The position numbers and the translations under genes are program-made. The notes beneath the pieces are model-generated. The model was not told the DNA's origin. It worked only from the letters and a program-made list of their open reading frames with translations, and did not search any database. From Woeseiaceae bacterium (GTDB taxonomy: Bacteria > Pseudomonadota > Gammaproteobacteria > Steroidobacterales > Woeseiaceae): a stretch of DNA of 64,000 nucleotides. This document shows, in pieces, positions 7,934 to 15,328 of this stretch; within the stretch, counting starts at the first letter, position 1; every line of letters begins with the position of its first letter. The DNA lies in the NCBI GenBank assembly GCA_028279985.1, contig JANQMR010000005.1:1-64000 (forward strand), in the 5' to 3' direction.

Positions 7934-8827
7934 TTAGGCGCCGTCAAGCAGCTCCGAGGCAAGCCGGTCGAGTGTCGGCAGGGTTCCGGCGAGCTCCAGG
8001 CGCACCTGCTCGATCGCCGTCCCGCTGAGCCCGAGCTGTCTCGAGAGGATGTCGTCGGCCGCGATTTCCGATTTCTCGAGCGCGGCCGAAACGACCGCGC
8101 GTGCGCAGCGCATCAAGCGGACACAATAGGCCGCCTCGCCGTCCGCGCTCGGCGGCGGGCGACCGGACATCGCGGCGGTCAGGGTGTCCGGCAGGTTCCA
8201 GGTCCTGCCCAGCGCTTCACCGGCGTCACCGTCGCTTACCCCACAGGCCGCAAGCAGTGCGGCGCCGACGGAGAGCGCCGGGTCCGCCGCAACGGCGCCG
8301 AGCGCACGGTCGGTTTCGGCCGGCAGCGCGTCGGCAAGCCACAACAAGCCGAGGTTGCTGATCAGGCCGGCCGTTCTCGCGGCCGCCGGCGACACCGCGG
8401 ACGCGGGCCGGGCCGCGGTGGCCAGTAACGCCGCAGCTTCGGCCGTCAGCAGGGCTGAACACCAGTAACGTCTTGGATCGAAGCGCCGACAGCGGTTTGC
8501 ATCGAAGGTGTTCGACACCAGCAATGCAACGGACACCGAACGCACGATGTCGAGGCCCAGCCTCGAAACGGCGTCATCGAGGGTCGTGACGGGCGCGACC
8601 GGCGACGACCACGGTGAGTTCGCGAGAGCGAGCAGGCGCGCGACGATCGACGGATAAACCGCGAGGCGTTCGGTCAGTATCTCGAAAGAGAGCGCGGGGT
8701 CGCCCAAGGCGCCGAACAGTTCCGTCGTTCCGCGCGGCAAGACCGGTACCGGCCGTTTGAGCGTCAGGAGCCCGAGTTCGGCGATCGGGTCTTCTGCCCT
8801 GGTGTCAGCGTATGCCTGGGTCTTCAT
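7934..8827 (-). CDS. HDOD-domain signalling protein (copy 1)
   Basis: A 297-residue HDOD protein. The domain covers most of the chain, with the typical helices LAVYPSIVARLLALANS and a following D-A-V-S-R-L-G-L-D-I-V-R-S-V. HDOD domains resemble HD phosphohydrolases but lack the metal-binding His-Asp; they act as scaffolds in chemotaxis, motility and c-di-GMP signalling. An upstream ATG at 8872 is in frame, but the sigma-28 promoter candidate ends at 8880, so transcription would start almost on that codon. The ATG at 8827 is therefore preferred, though its binding site is weak. It is clearly paralogous to the HDOD gene at 14468-15328. Confidence 0.85.
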   Translation of the reverse strand: MKTQAYADTRAEDPIAELGLLTLKRPVPVLPRGTTELFGALGDPALSFEILTERLAVYPSIVARLLALANSPWSSPVAPVTTLDDAVSRLGLDIVRSVSVALLVSNTFDANRCRRFDPRRYWCSALLTAEAAALLATAARPASAVSPAAARTAGLISNLGLLWLADALPAETDRALGAVAADPALSVGAALLAACGVSDGDAGEALGRTWNLPDTLTAAMSGRPPPSADGEAAYCVRLMRCARAVVSAALEKSEIAADDILSRQLGLSGTAIEQVRLELAGTLPTLDRLASELLDGA

Positions 8828-8879
8828 CGTATCGGTTTCTTGCTGAGGCTCGACGCCCGGCGACTCGGTCATGGCAAGG

Positions 8880-8906
8880 CAATCGGCGGATTTCCGTTTT
8901 GCTTTA
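8880..8906 (-). promoter_or_regulatory. Sigma-28 (FliA) promoter candidate for HDOD gene 1
   Basis: On the minus strand TAAAGCAA, 11 bases, GCCGATTG matches the FliA consensus with exact spacing (5 of 8 in the -35 box, 6 of 8 in the -10 box). It lies directly upstream of the HDOD gene and downstream of the diguanylate cyclase stop. Confidence 0.65.
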
Positions 8907-8961
8907 GCCGAAGCGCGCCCGGCCGGTTCGCGGCGGGGCCCACCGTGCCGATCGGCCGTCT

Positions 8962-9009
8962 CCGGGCAATCGTCAGGGCAATCGTCCGGATAATCGTCCG
9001 GGTAATCAA
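8962..9009. repeat. Tandem repeat, 12 bp x 4, running into the cyclase stop codon
   Basis: Four imperfect copies of CCGGGCAATCGT with period exactly 12. The last unit contains the stop codon of the minus-strand diguanylate cyclase gene (9006-9008), so the repeat extends from the gene's 3' end into the spacer. Confidence 0.85.
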
Positions 9010-10094
9010 AGGACCTTGAAACAGTTGCGGCCGGACGCCTTCGCGCCGTACAAGGCCGAGTCGGCGCGGTCGATCAGCGACTCCACGGTGTCCTCGTCCC
9101 GTATCTCGGTACACCCCGCCGAGCAGCTAATGGTGAGCGCGCCATCCTCGGACATGGCCTCGGGCCGATCGGCCTCGAAAGGCGTGTTGTGGACGGCATC
9201 GAGAAAGCGGCGGATCGACGTCGCCGAGTTTGCGGCCCTCGTGTCGGGCAACAGGACGACGAACTCGTCGCCGCCGTATCTTGCGATCAGGTCGTTTTTC
9301 CGGATGAAGGATCGCGTCATGCAATCCGCGACGAATTTGAGCAAGGAATCGCCGGTCGTATGGCCGAGCCTGTCGTTGATCGACTTGAAGTTGTCCACGT
9401 CGATCATGACGATGCTGACGGGCTGCGCCAGAAGGATCCGGGCGTTGATGTAACGTTGGATCGCCGAGTCGAACGCGCGGCGGTTGAAAACGCCGGTCAA
9501 TGCATCGAGCTGCGTTTCTTCCTTGGCGGCGACCAGGTCGTCGCGCAGCACGTCCATGCGTTCGTTGAGTCCGGCGATTTGTTGCTCATAGCCCTGTTTC
9601 TGGCGCGTGAATGCTTCGCCCACGTCGCCAATCGCCTTGGCCAGCGCACGCTCGACTTCCGGTAAGGTACCGGCGTTGAGCGCCTGCTCGATAGATTCCA
9701 GGCTACAGGTCACGGTGCGCTCGGTCTGGTCGTTCGAATCGCAGATATCCCTCAAGCCCACCATGAACTGCTCGACGATGCCGCGGTAATCGTTCAGTCG
9801 GCCGGAGACGTAAGACTTTTCCTGTTTGCGCCGGTCGACGTAAAAACGCCGGATCTTGCCCCACTGCCGGGTACCGACTTCGCATTCATCGATATCGACT
9901 GCCGGCGCTGCCGCTCCGTGCTCGACGTGTCGCGCGATCTCCAGGCAGTGCTCGGAAAACTCATGGATGCTGGCGTCGGTGTCCAGTGCAAAAGACTCCC
10001 TGCCCATGGTCTGGAAGACACAGCCCAGCGTGTCGAGCGCGCCGTCGGCGAGCAGCGGGGATTCGGTCGTTTCGGACTTACGTTTGACGCTCAA
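9006..10094 (-). CDS. GGDEF diguanylate cyclase
   Basis: A 362-residue soluble protein that should make c-di-GMP from two GTP. The C-terminal GGDEF domain (about 190-362) has an intact active site GGDEF at 274-278 and an intact inhibitory site R-K-N-D at 265-268, five residues upstream, so product inhibition is expected. The N-terminal 180 residues are helical with a predicted coiled coil (about 155-195) and carry no recognised sensor domain; a similar N-terminal region occurs in other single-gene cyclases. It lies behind a near-perfect sigma-28 promoter and a leader containing an 18 bp palindrome. Its neighbours are HDOD, stator, PilZ and EAL genes. Confidence 0.92.
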   Translation of the reverse strand: MSVKRKSETTESPLLADGALDTLGCVFQTMGRESFALDTDASIHEFSEHCLEIARHVEHGAAAPAVDIDECEVGTRQWGKIRRFYVDRRKQEKSYVSGRLNDYRGIVEQFMVGLRDICDSNDQTERTVTCSLESIEQALNAGTLPEVERALAKAIGDVGEAFTRQKQGYEQQIAGLNERMDVLRDDLVAAKEETQLDALTGVFNRRAFDSAIQRYINARILLAQPVSIVMIDVDNFKSINDRLGHTTGDSLLKFVADCMTRSFIRKNDLIARYGGDEFVVLLPDTRAANSATSIRRFLDAVHNTPFEADRPEAMSEDGALTISCSAGCTEIRDEDTVESLIDRADSALYGAKASGRNCFKVL

Positions 10095-10144
10095 CGGCGG
10101 CCTCCAACGGTTGCGTAGGCGCTTTGCCGGTCAGCTTGCGCCCC

Positions 10145-10162
10145 ATGCCATCCGGATGGCAT
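10145..10162. repeat. Perfect 18 bp palindrome in the cyclase leader
   Basis: ATGCCATCCGGATGGCAT is a perfect inverted repeat. It lies between the predicted sigma-28 start site (near 10188) and the cyclase ATG (10094), so in RNA it forms a 7 bp stem with a CCGG loop. It includes GGAUG, the core of CsrA binding sites. It could equally be an operator in DNA. Confidence 0.75.
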
Positions 10163-10194
10163 CCGGTGTCGGGCTTTAAGCTCGCTCGCCGTAT

Positions 10195-10221
10195 TTGTCG
10201 GCCGAAAACCGTGAAACTTTA
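10195..10221 (-). promoter_or_regulatory. Sigma-28 (FliA) promoter for the diguanylate cyclase
   Basis: On the minus strand TAAAGTTT, 11 bases, GCCGACAA matches the FliA consensus at 15 of 16 positions with exact spacing. It is the best match in the window. The leader to the ATG at 10094 would be about 94 nt. Confidence 0.85.
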
Positions 10222-10505
10222 GGGTTCGACGATCGCTCCCGAGGGCGCGGCGAGTCCTGCCGGTGCAGGTTGCCGGCCTGAATGCCCGGCGGCGGTTCGG
10301 ACCGCAGGCCGGCAGGTGCCGCTTTCCGGCGGGTTTCAGCGGTGTGGCCCGCTCGCCCGGCAGTCGTACCCGTCTCGAACGGCACGCAACGGCGCCACAA
10401 GCCGTCGTTTTCGGACTGGATACGGCCGCCGGAAGCTGCGACCATTCGTCGCCTGTCGTTGTAGGGCTGATCAATACACATGGCTATCAGGACCCTAGTG
10501 CCCTA

Positions 10506-12239
10506 GTGCCGGGACAGCTTGAGTATCTGGTGCCGGCGTTGGCAACTATGCTGGCAATCTTCGTGTTCGTGCGCAGCCTGGACGGCGGCGCGCGGATCGG
10601 CAACCGCCTTCGCATTGCCCTGAATGCTTGGTTCCGGCCGAAACGTGCGAAACGCGCGATACTGGAGACGCTGGTCGAGCGGCGCACCGAAAAGCTCGCG
10701 GAGATCAACGAACGCATCCAGCTCATCATGAACTCGACGGCTGAGGCCGTCATCGGCTTCAACCGGGCCGGTATCTGCGAGTTCTGCAATCGCGCAACGC
10801 TGGAGCTCCTGGGCTTCGACCGAGACGACCGGCTGCTTGGCAGGAGCTATCGAGAACTGCCGTTTCATCTGACCGGCGGGCCGCCTGAGGCGTGGGGTCA
10901 CAACCTGAACCTCGAGTTTGCGATCCGCAACGGTAAACCGACCCACGGCAAGGATGCGATGCTCTGGCGCCATGACGGTCGTTCGATCCCGGTCGAGTTC
11001 TGGGTGCGTCCAACCTACCGGGAGCAGGAGTTGACGGGCGCCGTTGTTTCCTTCCTCGATATTACCGAACGCCTGGAGGCAGAATCCGCGACGCGGGAGA
11101 TTGCGGCAAAAGCGGCGGCCTATCTGGAAGCTTCGACGGCGGCCATCATCCTGCTCGACTGCGACGGCAGAATCGGCCTGATGAACGAATCCGCCGGTCG
11201 GCTGCTCGATTGTGCGCCGGACGAGATGATTGGCGCGGATTGGTTACGTTCTTTCGTCCCGTCGAACCACCTGCCGGCGGCGCGTCGTAAGTTTGCGGCG
11301 CGGGTCGCCCGTGAGTCCGTTGAAGACCACGAGGAGCTCGAGCAATTGCGAACCCGACGCGGCGACATACGTTATGTCCGTTGCCAGGTAACCGACCTGC
11401 ACGATTCGAGCGGCCATCTCGACGGCCTGGTCTACTCGATAGAGGACAGGACGGGCTTGCGCAACGTGGAATCTCAGCTCGAGCAGGCGCAAAAACTCAA
11501 GTCGCTCGGGCAGCTCACCGGCGGTATCGCACACGACTTCAACAACCTGCTGCAGATCATCTACGGCAACGCGCAATTGCTCGATCTCGAGGCAAACGCC
11601 GGGAAGGCGCAGATCGACGCAATCATGAAGGCGGCCGACCGAGGGGCCGGCCTCGTCCACAGGCTACTCGCGTTTGCCCGCCGGCAACGACTGTCGCCGC
11701 AACGGATCGAGGTCGTCGCACTCGTCACGAACATGGTTGCCCTGCTGCGTGGTGCGTTCCCGAAGAACATCGAAATCGTCTGCGACGTCAACGGTTCGGC
11801 GGCATTCACCAAGGCCGACCCGGCTCAGGTCGAGAATGCGCTGTTGAACCTCGCCGTCAACGCGCGAGACGCGATGCCGGGCGGCGGCACCCTGACGATC
11901 TCCTGCCGATGCGTTACCGTCGAAGATACCGACATGGCGGGCACCCGCGAGGCACGCACCGGAGATTTCGTGGAATTGCTCGTCACGGATACGGGCAAGG
12001 GGGTTTCGGAGCGGGCCTTGAAACACATCTTCGAGCCGTTTTTCACGACCAAGCAAATCGGTGAGGGTAGCGGTCTCGGATTGTCCACGGTATACGGTTT
12101 CGCCATCCAATCCGGTGGATTCGTCAAAGCCGTCAGCGAGTCCGGCAATGGCGCGTCGATCGGATTCTATCTTCCGGCCATGGAAGCGGGCTCTTCCGGT
12201 TACACGGTTCCCGATGCGGCCGTGCGCGCAGCAGGTTGA
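10506..12239 (+). CDS. PAS-PAS hybrid-free sensor histidine kinase
   Basis: From the chosen GTG start this is a 577-residue kinase. A membrane helix lies at the very N-terminus (EYLVPALATMLAIFVFV), followed by a coiled coil and two PAS domains (first around I-M-N-S-T-A-E-A-V-I-G-F, second around A-S-T-A-A-I-I-L-L). The phosphoacceptor motif is GGIAHDFNNLLQ, and the ATPase domain has N-A-R-D-A-M-P and G-E-G-S-G-L-G-L boxes. It autophosphorylates on the histidine and passes phosphate to a receiver. The frame is open upstream to 10263, but only the part from about 10506 looks coding; the start is uncertain. It is convergent with the HTH-REC gene, an obvious candidate partner (inference). Confidence 0.82.
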   Translation: MPGQLEYLVPALATMLAIFVFVRSLDGGARIGNRLRIALNAWFRPKRAKRAILETLVERRTEKLAEINERIQLIMNSTAEAVIGFNRAGICEFCNRATLELLGFDRDDRLLGRSYRELPFHLTGGPPEAWGHNLNLEFAIRNGKPTHGKDAMLWRHDGRSIPVEFWVRPTYREQELTGAVVSFLDITERLEAESATREIAAKAAAYLEASTAAIILLDCDGRIGLMNESAGRLLDCAPDEMIGADWLRSFVPSNHLPAARRKFAARVARESVEDHEELEQLRTRRGDIRYVRCQVTDLHDSSGHLDGLVYSIEDRTGLRNVESQLEQAQKLKSLGQLTGGIAHDFNNLLQIIYGNAQLLDLEANAGKAQIDAIMKAADRGAGLVHRLLAFARRQRLSPQRIEVVALVTNMVALLRGAFPKNIEIVCDVNGSAAFTKADPAQVENALLNLAVNARDAMPGGGTLTISCRCVTVEDTDMAGTREARTGDFVELLVTDTGKGVSERALKHIFEPFFTTKQIGEGSGLGLSTVYGFAIQSGGFVKAVSESGNGASIGFYLPAMEAGSSGYTVPDAAVRAAG

Positions 12240-12258
12240 GCCTTCCAGGCCCCGGGTT

Positions 12259-12296
12259 CTAGTCGATGCCCCTAGTCGATGCCCCTAGTCGATGCC
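12259..12296. repeat. Tandem repeat, 13 bp x 3, duplicating the stop region of the HTH-REC gene
   Basis: Three copies of CTAGTCGATGCCC with period 13. On the minus strand the gene end reads GGC ATC GAC TAG, and GGGCATCGACTAG is repeated twice more downstream, so the last three codons plus the stop are copied in tandem. Confidence 0.9.
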
Positions 12297-12890
12297 GATA
12301 GCTCGCAACAGTGCGTTCAGCTTGAAAGGTTTCGACAGGCAAACCTCGGCGCCCGCGTCGAGGATACCCGCCACGTTGTCGTCCTCGTAATACCCGGTCA
12401 TCGCGACGACCCGAATTGCGCGGGTCGCCGGGTTCTGCTTGATGTCTCTGCAGACTTCGAAGCCGTCCACGCCCGGCATCATCAGATCCAGCAAAACGAC
12501 GTGCGGCTCGAAGCTGTGTACCAGCCGCCCGGCCTCGAAGCCGGAGGTGGCGGTCATCGTTTCGACCGGCGAGCTCGAATAGGTGAACAGCCGGGTCAGC
12601 AACTGGCCCACTTCCTCATCGTCGTCGACGATCAGGATTCGGGTCACGTCGTTGTCTCTCAGCGGCAGGGTGAGATTGTTTTGCCGGGAAAACCGCTCGA
12701 CGTCCGCGCGTAAGAAACGCCGGTGTCCGCCGGGCGTAAGGGCGGAGTTCAGTTTGCCCTGACTGGCCCATTGCCGGATCGTGGTGGGCGAGACCATCAG
12801 CATCTCGGCGACTTCGTTGGGCGTCAGGTAAGGCTTGCGCTTCTTCGAGGCGATGTTGCGCGGCAAAGCTTCGACTGCAACCGTGTTCAA
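12285..12890 (-). CDS. Fusion of MerR/excisionase-type HTH with a receiver domain
   Basis: A 201-residue protein with an unusual domain order. Residues 20-72 form a MerR/BldC-like helix-turn-helix (YLTPNEVAEMLMVSPTTIRQ, then L-T-P-G-G-H-R-R-F). Residues 83-201 are a CheY-like receiver with acidic pocket D89-D91, phosphoacceptor D135 in VVLLDLMMPG, T165 and K187. Most response regulators carry the receiver first and the DNA-binding domain last; here it is reversed. It is 7 bp downstream of the FleQ-like activator and almost certainly co-transcribed. The histidine kinase gene converges on it and may phosphorylate it. The target DNA is unknown. Confidence 0.88.
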   Translation of the reverse strand: MNTVAVEALPRNIASKKRKPYLTPNEVAEMLMVSPTTIRQWASQGKLNSALTPGGHRRFLRADVERFSRQNNLTLPLRDNDVTRILIVDDDEEVGQLLTRLFTYSSSPVETMTATSGFEAGRLVHSFEPHVVLLDLMMPGVDGFEVCRDIKQNPATRAIRVVAMTGYYEDDNVAGILDAGAEVCLSKPFKLNALLRAIGID

Positions 12891-12897
12891 CGAGCCG

Positions 12898-13944
12898 TTA
12901 TTTTAGCATCACTTCGAGGCCAAGTCGTTTGACCTTTTCCGCCAGCGTGGTGCGCCTGACCTGCAGCATTTTTGCAGCTTTTGCGACGACGCCGTCGGAG
13001 GCGACCAGCGCTTGACGGATCAGCTCCGATTCCGTCGTCCGCAGGTGTTCCTTCAGATCGAATCCTTGCTCGTCGGTAGGCGCGTCCGTCGAGGTATCGG
13101 ATAGGCCCGCGGGATACGGCTGTTCATTCGCTACCGCTATCGGCCCGTCCGCCATCGGCTCGTCGTCCGCCGGGCCCCTGATGCGAAGCGGCAGCGTGTC
13201 CACGTCCACGTGGCCGTTGGGGTGCAACACCGCCAGGCGCTCGGTAAGGTTGGCCAGCTCCCTGACGTTGCCCGGCCAGTGATACTGCTTGAGCTTATCA
13301 ACCGCGGCCTCCGAAAAGCCGACCGTCACTCGCCTTCGTTTTTTCAGTTCCGCGGCAACCGATTCGAGCAACAGCGGAATGTCGTCGCGACGGGATCTCA
13401 GCGGCGGCACCGTAATCGGTATCACGTTCAACCGGTAATAGAGATCTTCGCGGAAGCCGCCGTCGCTGACCAACTGCTCCAGATCACGATGGGTTGCCGC
13501 AATGATCCGGGCCTTCATCGGAACCGCGACGTCGCTGCCGAGCGGCTGGATGATGCGCTCCTCCAGCACCCGCAACAATTTCACCTGCAAGAGCAGCGGC
13601 ATGTCGCCGATTTCGTCCAGGAACAGCGTACCGCCGGCGGCCAGCTCGAATCGGCCGATGCGATCGCTGATTGCTCCGGTGAACGTTCCCTTCTTGTGGC
13701 CGAACAGCTCGCTTTCCAGAAGGTCGGCCGGTATGGCTGAACAGTTCAGCGGTACGAAAGGACCGCTGCGTTTGTCCGATCGATAATGGATGTGTTTGGC
13801 GACGACTTCCTTGCCGGTGCCCGTTTCGCCCAGTATCAGGACGTTGGCATTCGAAGGTGCAACGCAATCGATCGTTCGCCGGAGCGCCCGCAGCGATTCG
13901 TCTTGTCCGGTCAAATCCGGACAATGAGAAGGTAACGGCGCCAT
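12898..13944 (-). CDS. FleQ-like sigma-54 activator lacking the N-terminal domain
   Basis: A 348-residue AAA+ activator of RNA polymerase sigma-54. Walker A is GETGTGKE at 39-46, the sigma-54 contact loop reads GTFTGA at 86-91 (consensus GAFTGA, so A to T), Walker B ends in F-L-D-E at 108-111, and an arginine finger region lies around 210. The C-terminal Fis-type helix-turn-helix reads A-A-K-M-L-Q-V-R-R-T-T-L-A-E-K-V, very like FleQ/FlrA flagellar master regulators. FleQ is normally about 490 residues with a degenerate receiver ahead of the AAA+ domain; that part is missing and the protein starts directly at the ATPase. The next gene encodes a receiver, suggesting a split system (inference). 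Confidence 0.88.
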   Translation of the reverse strand: MAPLPSHCPDLTGQDESLRALRRTIDCVAPSNANVLILGETGTGKEVVAKHIHYRSDKRSGPFVPLNCSAIPADLLESELFGHKKGTFTGAISDRIGRFELAAGGTLFLDEIGDMPLLLQVKLLRVLEERIIQPLGSDVAVPMKARIIAATHRDLEQLVSDGGFREDLYYRLNVIPITVPPLRSRRDDIPLLLESVAAELKKRRRVTVGFSEAAVDKLKQYHWPGNVRELANLTERLAVLHPNGHVDVDTLPLRIRGPADDEPMADGPIAVANEQPYPAGLSDTSTDAPTDEQGFDLKEHLRTTESELIRQALVASDGVVAKAAKMLQVRRTTLAEKVKRLGLEVMLK

Positions 13945-14467
13945 CTAGCGGGGTGCTCCAGCTCGCGAATGTTGCGGTGTTGGCTGTTTGGCGTCCTTGT
14001 CCAAGGCAGGCGAAAGTATCCTTACTAAATCTAGCAAATCAGCGATCCAACAAAGCAAGAAATAACAGAACGATAATAGCGGTTTAAGCGAATTTTGCGT
14101 ACTCGTACCAGATCGCCTGTTTTGATGCAAGCTGAACCATACTTGCGCCGGGTTCGTGCCGCAGACCGGCTACCCGAAGGCGATCGCCCGAATCTACACT
14201 CGGCCCGGTAACACGGAGATTAGATATTTGTAAACAAATAGTTAAACTCTCATGGCGAAGCGGTTTCGTGAACGTGGAGGTCCTGAGCAGCGTAAGTCGG
14301 GTGATCGTCATGAACGGACCGGGCGCCCGAGCGGCGCCTTCGGGTAGGGGGTCGTGCGCCCGGGCAACCGGCACCGATACAGAAGGACGGTCTTATATGG
14401 GAATCGCAAGTCAGCCAAAGCCGCAGCATCGCCGCCGGGCCTTAGAAGATGCTCCAACACCGCCGGT
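13945..14467. other. Long AT-richer spacer upstream of the FleQ-like gene
   Basis: This 523 bp gap separates the FleQ-like gene from the HDOD gene 2 end. Short open frames in it have no recognisable content. It contains AT-rich stretches around 14020-14110 and 14205-14255, the palindrome at 14225-14240, and a GC-rich stretch with nested inverted repeats around 14300-14380. It should hold the promoter for the minus-strand FleQ-like/HTH-REC pair. I could not match a known riboswitch. Confidence 0.5.
14225..14240. repeat. Perfect palindrome TATTTGTAAACAAATA
   Basis: A 7-2-7 perfect inverted repeat in an AT-rich island of a GC-rich genome, about 280 bp upstream of the FleQ-like start. It has the look of a repressor or activator operator; no specific protein is implied. 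Confidence 0.7.
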
Positions 14468-15328
14468 TCATCTGGCCGCAAACAGCGATTTCGCAAGATC
14501 CGTCATCCGCGGCAGCCGCTCGCAAACGGCAAGATGCACGGTTTGCGCAGGATCGGCATCGACGCCGAATCGTGTCGGCATCGCGGCGTCGAACGCGATC
14601 GCAGGATCGCGGTAGACATCGGAGACCATCTTGTTGGCCAGACCAACGACCCCCCCGAGGCCTGTCGTCCGCGTGCCGCAAATCGCGGTCAGGACGGCGT
14701 CGGGCAGATTCCATGCCTTTCCCAGCCACTCGGTCGCCGTTTTGTGGCCGAAACCGCATGCATCGCTCAAGGCGGCGTCCACGCTGACGCCGGTTTCCTC
14801 GCCGGCTCTGCGCAAGGCGGCTCCGGTTTCCCCGGGCATACGGTCGGCCATCCACAAAAGGCCCAGGTTGCCGATCAGACTGGCGGTCCTGGCCGTCGCG
14901 GAGGCCGATTCGTCATCGGGATTCGTAGCCCGGCACAACATCGAGGCGGCGTCGGCGGCGAGCAGGCTGCAACACCAATACCGCTCCGCGTCGAATTCCG
15001 GACATCGGTGCGGGCGAAACGGCGCTGCGACCGTCAGCGCTATGCTGACGCTGCGCACCACGGCAATCCCCAATCTCGACGAGGCCTCCTGCAGAGAAGT
15101 GACCGGGGACAGCGGTGCGGACCACGGAGAGTTGGCCAATGCCATCAGTCGTGCGACGATCGCCGGAAATCTCGCGAGCGTCTCGGCGAGTTCCTGCATC
15201 GGCACGTCGGGATTGCGCAGCAGTTGCAACAACTCGTCGGTACCGGCCGGCAATACCGGTACGCTGCCCGAGCCGAGCAAAGCCCGCAGGCGGTTCTCGA
15301 CCGCGGCGTCGTCGATGTCCGAACTCAT
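14468..15328 (-). CDS. HDOD-domain signalling protein (copy 2)
   Basis: A 286-residue HDOD protein closely similar in layout to copy 1 (both contain VPVLP.GT, LANSPWS.P, SRLG, VVRSVS-type blocks). It has no catalytic HD residues and probably acts as a scaffold. The ATG at 15328 overlaps the stop of the upstream REC-PAS-GGDEF-EAL gene by 4 bp (ATGA), which selects this start over the longer open frame to 15463 and shows translational coupling. Co-translation with a c-di-GMP enzyme suggests it regulates or localises that enzyme (inference). Confidence 0.87.
   Translation of the reverse strand: MSSDIDDAAVENRLRALLGSGSVPVLPAGTDELLQLLRNPDVPMQELAETLARFPAIVARLMALANSPWSAPLSPVTSLQEASSRLGIAVVRSVSIALTVAAPFRPHRCPEFDAERYWCCSLLAADAASMLCRATNPDDESASATARTASLIGNLGLLWMADRMPGETGAALRRAGEETGVSVDAALSDACGFGHKTATEWLGKAWNLPDAVLTAICGTRTTGLGGVVGLANKMVSDVYRDPAIAFDAAMPTRFGVDADPAQTVHLAVCERLPRMTDLAKSLFAAR

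Larger units (their letters stand above)
10095..10505. other. Divergent control region between cyclase and histidine kinase genes
   Basis: This gap holds, for the minus strand, the sigma-28 promoter at 10195-10221 and the palindrome at 10145-10162. A plus-strand frame continuous with the histidine kinase is open through most of it, but that stretch (rich in Arg and Gly, no membrane or domain features) looks untranslated. A perfect 8 bp duplication CCCTAGTG lies at 10493-10508 next to the likely kinase start. Confidence 0.6.

Noticed and set aside
10263..10505. N-terminal extension of the PAS histidine kinase
   Set aside because: The extra 81 residues have no membrane or domain character and overlap the divergent control region; the GTG at 10506, next to the membrane helix, is preferred, although the exact start stays uncertain.
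14300..14400. GC-rich structured stretch considered as a c-di-GMP riboswitch
   Set aside because: The conserved GEMM core sequences were not found on either strand, and it is not placed as a leader of a plus-strand gene.
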